A stretch of 64,000 bases of DNA from the NCBI GenBank assembly GCA_932521025.1, contig OW051473.1, positions 8,370,001-8,434,000 on the forward strand, in the 5' to 3' direction. The DNA comes from Oscheius onirici. Its lineage: Eukaryota > Nematoda > Chromadorea > Rhabditida > Rhabditidae. The notes under the pieces were generated by a model, which worked only from the letters and a program-made list of their open reading frames with translations, was not told the DNA's origin and searched no databases. This document shows, one piece after another, positions 1-9,350 of the stretch. The first letter of the stretch is position 1. Every line of letters starts with the position of its first letter. The translations under genes were made by a program, and so were the position numbers.

Positions 1-1487
1 CCGATATTGTCCTGGACTCTTGGAGCCTTCGCCTCCATTTTTTCTCGTTTCATCGCGTCAGGCTTTAAATGATCGAATCTGTGAGAAAAATGGCTTAAAA
101 CTGATTGAAAAGGTCTACTTTCTCTTCCTATTCTGCCTCTCCTGTGCCAGCTGACACTTTCCTTTGCTGTTCTTCTAGCAAAAACCGTGATTGGCAAAAT
201 AGGGGACAGACGAGGTTGTCGATTTCGGACGAGATTGTCTGGTAGGGAAAATTGGGAGGTAGGCTGACAGCTGACGGTTTGGGTCTGAAATGTGAATTTT
301 TTGGAAAATGGGATATAATTTGCATTTACGTTCTTGCCAATGGTGCAAAAATAAGCTGAAAAACTAACGGGCCGTTTCGAAAAGATGATTTTTAGATGGT
401 AGCGGCCTTCTGTCGCCTCCAGTTGTTTGTCTCGTTGGCTTTTGCGGAAGACGAATTGAAGGAAGCTGACCGTCGTCTAGAACTCGAATTCCGTGAGATA
501 TTGCGATTCTCATATGGGACTTTCGGCAGTAAAGATGTCTGCCAACGCGTTTTAAAACGCTTTCCAACTAAAAATCGATAAAAATGGAAAAATAAATAAA
601 AAAAAACCTGGCCGTAAAAGTAATCAGGTATGAAGAGGACGTCTGTGAGACCGTTGTGTAAGAGGAAAGGCTTCGAAGATGCAAAAATCACGGTTATGTG
701 ACCGGAGAGGACAGGACTGAAATAAAAAGTTATATTTAGACCCGAAAAGTGGTTTTGTTACGACGAACAAAGATTCTAGCCTGTTCGATTCATAGCTTGG
801 AAAAAGACAAGAAATCTCCATCCACTTGCAAATTGGATTCTACTGCCATAGAAACATAGACCAGCTTCTGCAAAGCTACTAAAATTACGAAAAACATTTT
901 GTTCATTTTGTCGTGGAAACGGCCTATGGGATGCCATCGGCTATGAGCCGACTAAAATCGCATGAATGCTTGGCCAAGAATCTCAGCGCGTCCGGCTCGA
1001 TTGTAAAGGCTTATAAACCTGAAAATATAGTTATTGAGGGAAAACTAAGAAAATTTCACCTACAGGAGTACCTTCTTAGGCTTCTCTTCTCGTAAATTTT
1101 CTCCTCAAAGCGGTAGAAAGCTAGTCCGAAAGACATCACTGACCTGGTTTACCCCAGAGATGTGCGGAAACGTTTTTATCAGTTTTTTTGGTTTTCCTAT
1201 TTTTCTTCGATGGACACAGCCCAAATACACCAAAATATAAAGTTCGTGTTTATCGAGAAACAAAAGAAAAGGGGGGAAAAACTGGAGAAAACAACGCGAA
1301 GAAGACAATACATAATCGTTACGCACTATTGCAGAAAAAATTTCCGCGCACATCACTGGTTTACTCATAGAAAGTAAATTTACCTGGACATGGCTCCGTC
1401 CCGCTGAATGGTAGTCTCTGGCCGACATTTTTGTTCCTCGTCCCTTTGTAAATCGCCTAATCCTGAGGCAGTTCCGCCGTTATAAAA
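1..1487. other. Gene-free left edge
   Basis: No exon series with matching splice phases and no recognisable protein motif was found on either strand. Short open frames (for example 396-581 and 913-1095, plus) match nothing I know. Part of it may be the flank or UTR of a gene outside the window. Confidence 0.4.
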
Positions 1488-1497
1488 GCCCTCGATG

Positions 1498-2317
1498 TAT
1501 AGTCCGCTGCAAAAGTTTTGGTACACCCGGATTTATAGGAAAGCAAAACTCAATCGGGCTGAAATCATAGTAGCCAACATCTATTCCGATAGCAATGACT
1601 CTATCGAAATTTGAGCCAAAAAGGAACAGAATTTAAAAAGTTAGGTCGAAATTTCAAAAACACCCGCGTCAAAAGTATTGTTATTGGGTGTACGATTGCG
1701 GAATTCGTTTTAAAATATTACTGAGCCTTGTCGAGATTCAAAAGCTCTTTCCAACGCATTTTGAAATTTAGAAAAATTTCCCAAAACCGCCGAGTTATGA
1801 TAGGTTCAATGCGGACAGACAGTGGTGTTTACAGCCTAACTGTGCCAAACTGTCTATTTCAATGATTGTTTTTATTTGATTTGGTGAGTAGAATGTTTAA
1901 GAAGTGATTAGCCATCCGCAGGAGTGGGTTTGAGCACAATTGAATTTGATTGGATCAATCAGTATACAAGTTGGCCGCTTGAACAGTAACGAAAAAAATA
2001 TGGCTCAAAGTGGAAATTCTGATAATCTTATTGATGTATCTGCAAAGAGAGTTTACTAAGCAAGTCTGGAAACTCATTTTTATGCCGATGCTGCGAAGAA
2101 AAATGTCGGTATTTGAGCGATTTGATAGGTGTACCAATACTTTTGACGCGGGTGTTTTTGAAATTTCGACGTAACTTTTTAAATTCTGTTCCTTTTTGGC
2201 TCAAATTTCGATAGAGTCATTGCTATCGGAATAGATGTTGGCTACTATGATTTCAGCCCGATTGAGTTTTGCTTTCCTATAAATCCGGGTGTACCAAAAC
2301 TTTTGCAGCGGACTATA
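1498..2317. mobile_element. 820-bp non-autonomous DNA transposon with ~190-bp terminal inverted repeats
   Basis: The left arm (about 1498-1687) and right arm (about 2128-2317) are near-perfect reverse complements; both outer ends read TATAGTCCGCTGCAAAAG inward. The sequence gccctcgat lies immediately outside both ends (1488-1496 and 2318-2326), so a 9-bp target duplication is plausible. The inner edge of each arm carries a diverged copy of the terminal motif (for example GGTGTACCAATACTTTTG near 2129). The ~440-bp centre has no transposase frame, so it would need enzymes from elsewhere. Long arms plus a 9-bp duplication resemble Mutator-like elements. The TA at each end and the CAAAAGTTTTGGTACACC motif also allow a Tc1/mariner-type origin. 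Superfamily is undecided. Confidence 0.8.
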
Positions 2318-2510
2318 GCCCTCGATCTTTTCTTCAACTTTGCAGAACATCGCAAAACTCGAAAACCTTGTTTTCAGGGTGAAAATGACGATGAAAGTGG
2401 CGGAAGTAAGGGCTGAATTGCAAGAGCAAAAAATGTCGGAATATTAGAAAACAGGGTCGGAAACCAAAAACAGCACATTTTTCTATCAAAAAATAAAAAA
2501 AGGGTTTCAC

Positions 2511-2580
2511 CCAGAAGGATTCGAACCCGAGACCGCTGAAAACCAGTACTAACCGAGCGCAATGTGGTCTGACTTGCCAT
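2511..2580 (-). repeat. tRNA-like (Pol III box A/B) sequence, probably SINE-derived
   Basis: On the minus strand a good B box (GGGTTCGAATCC) follows a GCGCTCGGTTAG-type A region and an anticodon-arm-like stretch. The T-stem and acceptor stem do not pair, so this is a degenerate tRNA-derived repeat and not a functional tRNA gene. Confidence 0.4.
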
Positions 2581-2661
2581 ATCGAATGGCGGCGCTGCAA
2601 AACAGTATGCGTACGCTGTTTGGCTTTAGTGTCACGCTAGGGGGGCCGCGATCGGCCCTTT

Positions 2662-2707
2662 AATTGAGGGCTTTGTGCGCACAATTCGTTTCTAACAAGT
2701 CGCGACA
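2662..2707 (-). repeat. Short dispersed repeat, copy 1
   Basis: The minus-strand sequence (CTGTCGCGACTTGTTAGAAA, then GCGCACAAAG and CAATT) recurs with few changes at 20246-20306 on the plus strand inside an intron of the NAA30 gene. The flanks of the two copies do not match. Confidence 0.5.
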
Positions 2708-3370
2708 GAAAATGAAGTTAAAAAGTTATCTCCTCCCCTTTTTAGAACAAATTATTATTTTCAGGCTCACATATACATTTTTGAGATGTACGATGTTCTG
2801 CTAATTTGTAGTTTTTTCTTGCGTTTTTTTGAACATTTCAAAGTTTGAAAATGCTTTGGTCACAGTGAAAATATGGATAAGTGCATATGAAATTTTTTAT
2901 ACTTATAATTTCTTTGATAGGGCACAAACGGATATTTAAACGGAAATGAGACAGTAAGACTGTCCTACCTTAAAACCTTTCAAGTTGTCCAGGACGAATC
3001 GGGCACAGCAGATGCATCTCTCTTTGGCGTCTCTCCGCCTTCTCAAGCAATCTGCTAATTACAGCACTTTTGGTCGTAACTTTTTTGTTTTTCAAGCAAA
3101 TCAGGCGATCTTTTTTTAAATTCTAAATTTCACCTTTTGACTGGCACTCAACATTTTTGAACTATGGCCTCTTATCTCTATACAGCATCCGAAAGAGTTA
3201 ATTTTGCCCGTTCTTTTTTGAAACAGCCCTTTAGGTCATTTCGTTCGAAAGTGATCGAAAAATCAGCAACGGAAGGTTCGAGCCCTGATACTTGGCTTTC
3301 CGTTAACCGCTTAAAAGTTCTTTCCAAGTTATGAGAATTTTCTTTTACACGCTACACCGTTTTATCCAAA

Positions 3371-3708
3371 CCAGCCGGCTTCGCCGCCTGTCGGCGGCTT
3401 TTCTACTTGTGTTTTCTTCTTAACTTCTGCTCCCTTCCCCAGTCAGCCGATCCCTTTTGATCTCTTCTGATCCCTTTCCCAGTCAACCGCTCCCTGCCAA
3501 TCCCCTAACGGTTAGCGTGACTCTTTTTCCTACTCAAAATATTTTAGCAAAAATATTTGGTGAAGAGAGGAATCGAACCCGGGTCGTCTGGGTAACAGTG
3601 GCGACTTTTAACAATGCCCCAAAATTTCGTGGCTACGGACAAACAGACAAACAAACAAACAAAGCCACAGAGTCAGCCACAGACACTTTAGCTTTTTAAT
3701 ATTTTAGA
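3371..3708 (-). mobile_element. Helitron-like/SINE-like dispersed repeat, copy A
   Basis: Shares its order of parts with copies at 36121-36562 and 53781-54350 (both plus): a start reading A|TCT, a TGTCTGTGGCTGACTCTG motif, a tRNA-Glu-like core with B box GGGTTCGA, a tail of diverged ~30-bp units (GATCGGTTGACTGGGG type), and an end with hairpin GCCGCC-GACA-GGCGGC eight bases before CTGG followed by T. The A|T insertion context and hairpin-then-CTRR end are Helitron traits; the tRNA-like core is a SINE trait. This copy has a short tail. Confidence 0.6.
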
Positions 3709-4191
3709 TCGGGCGAAATAAAACCACAAAACGGGCCGAAATGTCCTCAACTAGACAGAAACTAGACTCTCCTGAAAAAATATCCCACTCTTCTGTATGC
3801 TGCGCCTGCTTAGTCGATTCCACTATAAAATCGAAGCGCCGTGAGTTTCTTCCGAGATCTTTTCCAACTTTCGCTTGCACTTTTTGTCCGATGAAATTAC
3901 TGTCGCTTTCAGTTTAACGATCTTGATTCGTATCCGCGCTCACCCATGGCTGTCTGCACATTGCGGAATGTGGAAAGCAACTTGGAACAGTATTTCGATC
4001 AAAAAGTTTATGGAGGCGCAGTATTTGGTTTTGGTTTCTCAACATTTCCGATCATTCTGCACTTTTTGGAGTTTGAAATTTTTAAAATTCCGCAAATTCC
4101 GCAGTTCTCCATCAAAATCATGACAACAACCGTAAATCAGAAAATCAAGCAAAATATAACTGACATTTCTGACAAATAATATGGCATTAAC
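3709..4191. other. Spacer between repeat copy A and the lectin gene
   Basis: Contains two overlapping plus-strand frames of about 80 codons with no recognisable content. It presumably includes the 3' UTR of the minus-strand lectin gene. No clear AATAAA was seen there. Confidence 0.4.
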
Positions 4192-6671
4192 TTAAAGTGT
4201 GTACTTGCACATGTAACGTGCAGGGATTGAATAACTGGGATCAGCAATGTTGTCACAGCCAACATCTTCCCAATATGGAGTTCCATAGTAATTCACCTAA
4301 AGTTCAAAGTCGAAATTCACGAAATTGGCTACCACGACACAGTTCTGCATTCCGCCACCCGGAACACCATTCGGCTGACTGTTTTCACATCCGGTTCCTG
4401 GGTAAAATTTGGAATATGTGAGAGCGGTCATTGTGTTGATGTACACAAAACATGATGTATCTATTGGGTTCGTCAGTCTACAATTTGTGCCGCATGTTCG
4501 AACTACACCGATCCAAGTTCTGACAGAACCGATGAGCCCTTAATATGCCTTCCTGGTATATTATAATGAGGTTTTACCCTCAACGAAAGTCTGCTCAGCA
4601 GCTGATCCAATCGTCACCAGGTAAGAAGTTGGAGTCATGGCTTGACAAGCAGCTTGTGCTGCGGGCTGATACAAAGTGTCTCCCATTGGTGACATAAGGT
4701 AGCAGGCTCGTGTTCCGTCAGGCAACGTGAACATGGACCAGCCAGTAGCACATAAACCTAAATTTCCAGACCATGAAAGGGAAATACCGTAAAACCTCTA
4801 TTAGAAGCCCCGGGGCTTCTAATTTTCAATCACCTCATTTTTTTTTTGGGGGGGGGGGCTTATAATAGAGGGGGGCTTCTAACTTTCGATCGAAATTTTT
4901 TATTTTCGGCCCGGGACGGGCCGAAAAACTCAGAAAATTTGCAAGAAAAAGGTAGGTTTAAACACTAAATTTCAAGTTTTTACCACATTTTTAAGAAAAT
5001 TTCGGGTTTAATCAACTCATTTACTCCAACGTATAACAAGCAAAAGTTTCTCTTCGAAGTCTATTCTGCCACGCTGGTTCGGGTTCTGCTGGTGTCTGTC
5101 ATCACGAAAGAATCTTCCACGTTGTCCTCCAAACTGTCCTCCATAGCGTCCTCCACGATGATTGAATTATTGTCCCTTGTCATGGCGGCATTCCTCGTCA
5201 CGATTGTTCATCCGGGCATCGACAGCAAAGAGAGAGTGTCCTCCATGTGAGCGAGTTGGCGAGGTGGCACCGTCATCGTCAGAGAAGTAGTCGTTAGAAT
5301 TCAGAGTCTTTGATCGGAGCGTAGAGGGCGAGTCGCCCTTGGTGAACTTGAGTACGGCGTCCGCCAGGATTCGGAATTGGCTGAGAGTGGTCACAACATC
5401 CCATCTTTTGTTCAGAGACTTCTCAGTTTTCGCCAGGTAGTTGGCGAGCTGGCGAACGGTCAAATCACTTTGAGGCGAGACACAGTACCTTGATGCCCAG
5501 TGTGAGGTAGTATCGCTTCGGGAAGTCGTGGCTCATTTTGTCTCCAGGAAGGAGACCAACGCGAAGATCTTCCTTGTACTGTTGAGCAAACTCGAGGTAC
5601 AGGTTAGTAAACATCTCGGTCGAAGCTCGGTGAGTCGCACAGCACGGGTCCAAAAAAGAAGGAAAACTATGTTGTCTTTCTTCTTTGCCATCATCTGTAA
5701 GCTCTGTAGTCCGTTCCGGACGTGATCTTCTCAAAAGATTCGTCCAGGACGATCACCACGAAACGATAGACAGCTTCAGACGACATCATGACTTTCGAGG
5801 CATCCTCCAGAAAGTACAATAAAAAAGGTGATTAGAAAAAAATTCTCTTCAGGCGACGGTTCTTCGGCATTTCTTCCTCGTCACATTCACGAGAAGACAT
5901 TCTCCTTCTGCAATATGAAATTAATTCTGCTAAAAGTAAAAATAAACACAAAGAATAATAAAACAGCAAAGATATTGAGAAAAACACAAAATGAGACGAA
6001 ATAACATAAACATAAAAACGTTGAAAACCGCCAGATTTGGGGGGGGGGGCTTATATTAGAGGGGAAGGGGGCTTCTAATTTTAAAACACCCCGTTTAGGG
6101 GGGTGGGGCTTCTAATAGAGGGGGACTTCAAATAGAGGTTTTACGGTAGTTGGTTATGCCCAATCTATTCACAGAGGCCAATTTTTCGAGTTCTTGGCCC
6201 TTGAATCCCTTTGACCACCAATCAAATACTTGTAAGTTCTAGTACTTGCAAATATAAAAGTGGACCCAAGGATCTTACCGGAACTAGCTCAGCCTTGGTC
6301 CTTTATATACCCGTGACACTCTTTGTTGGTTTGCTGCAGTTTCGAACATTCACTGGCAGCTTTCTTTCATGTTTTTTGGTATACCAACATATCGCCCAAA
6401 GTACAGTATATACAACGCCACCGATGAAACAAAAAACTTTCATTCCTTACCTGTTGTAGTTGTTGTTGTAGTAGTTGTTGTTGTTGTAGAAGTTGTCGTT
6501 GTCATTGTTACAGGTGGTAAACTAGTAGTATCAATATTGTAAGCTAAGACGTTTCAAGGATATTGGGAAAAAACTCCTACCCGGAAAATCTGGAGTGTAA
6601 GAGGGTATACATGTTCTGTAAACAGGTAGTACAGCTAAAGTTGCAATGATACAATATTGGGTTAAAGACAT
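4192..6671 (-). CDS. Secreted C-type lectin-domain protein with poly-Thr linker
   Basis: Five exons: 6581-6671, 6451-6543, 4578-4757, 4333-4538 and 4192-4296, giving 224 residues with all phases consistent. The start MSLTQYCIIATLAVLP looks like a signal peptide. Exon 2 encodes a Thr-rich, probably O-glycosylated linker. Exons 3-5 encode a C-type lectin domain: CATGWSMF, the YLVTIGSAAEQTFV helix, WIGVVRTCG, a C...NCVV segment and YWEDVGCDN, ending YMCKYTL. No canonical EPN/QPD sugar-binding triplet is obvious, so calcium-dependent sugar binding is not assured. The third intron (4758-6450) contains a whole inverted-repeat transposon; the others are about 36-39 nt. Secretion and a role in adhesion or defence are family-level inference. 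Confidence 0.86.
4787..6146. mobile_element. 1.36-kb TA-flanked inverted-repeat element inside the lectin intron
   Basis: Both ends read CCGTAAAACCTCTATT inward and are bordered by TA (4785-4786 and 6147-6148), as for Tc1/mariner/pogo-type insertion. The subterminal zones repeat CTCTATTAGAAGCCCC in both orientations and include long G runs (about 4846-4858 and 6040-6049). The interior carries degenerate minus-strand open frames (separate entry). A short relic of the same motif (GGGGCTTCTAATT) lies near 16767 inside the GPCR intron. No intact transposase was recognised. Confidence 0.8.
5160..5920 (-). pseudogene. Degenerate coding remnant carried by the inverted-repeat element
   Basis: Minus-strand frames at 5465-5734 and 5167-5463 look codon-structured and adjoin in different frames: first a segment with FTNLYLEFAQQYKED and PKRYYLTLGIK, then TVRQLANYLAKTEKSLNKRW and a Ser/Asp-rich stretch. 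Beyond the second stop the sequence continues as an Arg/Gly-rich region (RGGRYGGQFGGQRGRFF). An upstream start (MSSRECDEEEMPKNRR near 5900) is cut off by a stop. It could be a decayed transposon protein or a captured host fragment; I do not recognise the family. Confidence 0.4.
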
Positions 6672-7008
6672 GTGGTGAAACAGGGAGAACAATCGCCGAG
6701 AATAGTCAGTTGATAAGCCTAAGGCCAGATCTTGAGCGACGCTTAATGTGATCGCAGACGATCTTCAAGTTCAATCGGTTTCGTTTCCCTTTAGCTTAGT
6801 GCGGCTCGCTGAAAACTGAAAATCGCGGTATTTCGAATCTCATCCAATCGGTCTGAAAAAAATTTCCTATGAAAAAGACCACCACAATTAGAAGACCGAT
6901 TGAACTCTACATATCATCTGCATCATCTGCGGGTCCCATTATCGAAAACACTGAATAAGAAGTTGACAAAGCTAAGTAATGTAGGTCTATCCTAGTTCGA
7001 TTTAATAG

Positions 7009-7373
7009 GCTATATGAAAAACCTGGATATCTTACCGTCTGAGCACAGTGAACGGTTCAAGTTTTGATAAAAACATTATTTTGCTCATAACTCTTTAGTA
7101 TCGAATCCTCAAAACTGAAAATGTCCGAATGGCGCATTGGAAAATTCACGCTGGAGCGACCAGGGTTTGAGTCCGCCGAGAGGAAATCTTTTTGTTTTTA
7201 ACTGTAGCATTCTACTGGGCTAACAATCACCCATCTCAGTGAGCTGAGGTTTTCACTAGTTGACAACTTTTCGGTAGGATTCGATCCTGAAGAGTTATGA
7301 GAAAAATGATGTTTTTGGCAAAACTTTAACCGTTCACTGTGCCCAGACGGTAAGATATCCAGGTGCCTCATAT
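7009..7373. mobile_element. Foldback element with a tRNA-like core
   Basis: Arms 7009-7112 and 7271-7373 are roughly 85% reverse-complementary (for example ACCTGGATATCTTACCGTCT against its complement). The ~160-bp loop contains an A-box-like TGGCGCATTGG (7130-7140) and a B-box-like GGGTTTGAGTCC (7163-7174) at tRNA-like spacing. No protein is encoded. It could be a MITE or two inverted SINE-like copies. Confidence 0.65.
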
Positions 7374-8072
7374 GGCCAGTTTTTAAATACTTAGTTGGTG
7401 CCCTAATACATGTCACAGAAAGTGATCTTGAGCGGTGCAAGTATCGGAGTCTTCGGTATCCTCTTTGTTTATGGTGAATGGTAGAGATGCCGCATAGGAA
7501 CAAACCAAGTGGAAGTTTCAAGAGAGTTTTTTGAATTATACTCAGAGAAAAATCCTTTAGGCGCCAGCATAGCATTCCAGTTACCTCCGCCATGGAAGAA
7601 ACTTCATCTTGAAAGTGCATTTTTGTGATGCGCAAATGATAATCGTCTTGAAAATTCGTTCTCTAGTTTAGGAACAGACTCCCTGGAAAAATCTTGAGTT
7701 GGGGACTATAAAGTTGAAAGCATTTGAGCGACAACTCTTCCAATGTATAGCTCTTGTATACTGATAACATAGTCAATCAAAGTCGGCATATTTTTGGGGC
7801 TTTATAGCAAGGAAGAGCACGGAAAAAAAGAAACGCCCTGAAGGCAACGAATCATAAAAAAGCGGGTGTTTTAAAAATAAGGATGTCTTCTGGATAAAGC
7901 TGAACTGAACTACACCAACTAGTCTGAATTTTCAATTTGCTTTGAAGGTATGTAACTGGGTGGAACTTCTAAGAAAACGAAGAGCCACTGTTTGTTCTAA
8001 TGGCATAAGTTTTATGATGACATGCTTTAAAGTACAACTACTACAGTAGGCAGATAGTACAATTCAATATAT

Positions 8073-8330
8073 TTACATCATCAAACCTCTGGCAAGTGTA
8101 TATCGGATCTTCACCGTCTTCTTGGACCCCCTCTCTCTATGTCTCCTACCTTTAAATGGAGTCCAGTCAAAGATTATCTTGGTCCATCTGTTCGGATCCA
8201 TTGGAGTGAATTTCTCGGTCCAGAGGAGTTTCATAGCGAGTGCCTTCTTCATCCAGTCTACCAGCTTTGTCCTTTCTTGAACTCTTTCGTTGTTCCATCT
8301 GTGAAGAGAGATCTGTCTCCGTTCCAATTA
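8073..8330 (-). pseudogene. Non-LTR retrotransposon (LINE) C-terminal fragment
   Basis: An open frame bounded upstream by an in-frame stop translates to a short segment containing LVDWMKKALAMKLLWTEKF and DPNRWTKIIFDWTPFKGRR. The R-W-T-K-x(4)-W-x-P-x(2)-G-x-R-R pattern is typical of the region just after the reverse transcriptase domain in RTE/Jockey-like LINEs. No reverse transcriptase core or endonuclease domain was found nearby, so this is a 5'-truncated remnant. GGCAGATAGTACAA occurs on both sides (near 8050 and 8382), which may be a target duplication or part of a repeat. Confidence 0.55.
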
Positions 8331-8398
8331 TTCTCTGACACACTTCGATGTAATATTTAAGTAGTACGTTGTAGTAGTGGCAGATAGTACAAGACAAA

Positions 8399-9332
8399 AA
8401 AACGACAGAATTGAAAACGGGAAATGTCGTCTTTAATACATTTGATTTTTTAATTTAGGAAATGCGTTCAGCGAATCTTTGTGTCAAAGTATATTTGATT
8501 GTCTACTATATTTGACTATTTCTATGATCCAAAACTTTCGATTATACAATTTGAGAGAGCATTTGCGATGTAGATTTGTCGTGTTGGATGCTTGGTCTGC
8601 GAGACTGAGTCACACTCGTAGCTGTCCTGATATTCATTCTCCGCGACACTTCTTCAGTCACAGTCTGCGCAATTGACGACGATATTGACTTCCTCCGTCC
8701 AACACGCGTTTTTCATTTTTCTTTTTCCTTCCATTCACACCTCCAGGAAGTGGCTGCCTCTCACACTACTTCACAGATTTTGTCGCAATCTGTTGTCACC
8801 GTTTTCATTGTAATAGCTGAGGGCTGGGCTCTTTGATAAATGAGCGAGGCCGACGTACTCCGCATGACTGGAAAAAAACATACACTAGAGGTGACAGCGG
8901 AAATCATAGCCTCTTTATTGTAAACAATTGGAACCCACACACTTAACTTCCTTTTTAGTTTTTTTAGCCCTTTATTGCAATTTTCTTAGTTTTGAGGCGT
9001 TTTTCAAAGTTTAGTCCTGTCCAAATTTTCAGCAGCGACAAAATTAGTCTGCCGGAGCATGATTCAGGTAGTTAAAAAATGTCATTCGGCTACAGTACAA
9101 GCAGCAAACGTGTCTTCGGCGACATTTCTTGCTCTCGATAAGCAAAAATCACGAAAACTTTTTTCTTTTCTCGAGTTTTGTGAACGACGGAAGGAGCTGT
9201 GGCACGCTCACAACTGTCGCGCAACGTGACGAATGGACTGCCGCGACGACACTCGGTCACCTCACATGCACTCGCTCTCTTGTTTCTTTACCTTTGTTTA
9301 CATGTCTGGAGATGTAAAGTTTTGTTTTTCAG
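8399..9332. other. Upstream region of the basonuclin-like gene
   Basis: No exon was recognised. The stretch probably contains promoter sequence for the plus-strand zinc-finger gene whose first mapped acceptor ends at 9332, but no core promoter element was identified. Confidence 0.4.
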
Positions 9333-9350
9333 GGCGTTATTAGGTACCGA

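Noticed and set aside
6445-6500. Trinucleotide microsatellite near 6450
   Set aside because: It is the Thr-rich linker exon of the lectin gene, in phase with both neighbouring exons.
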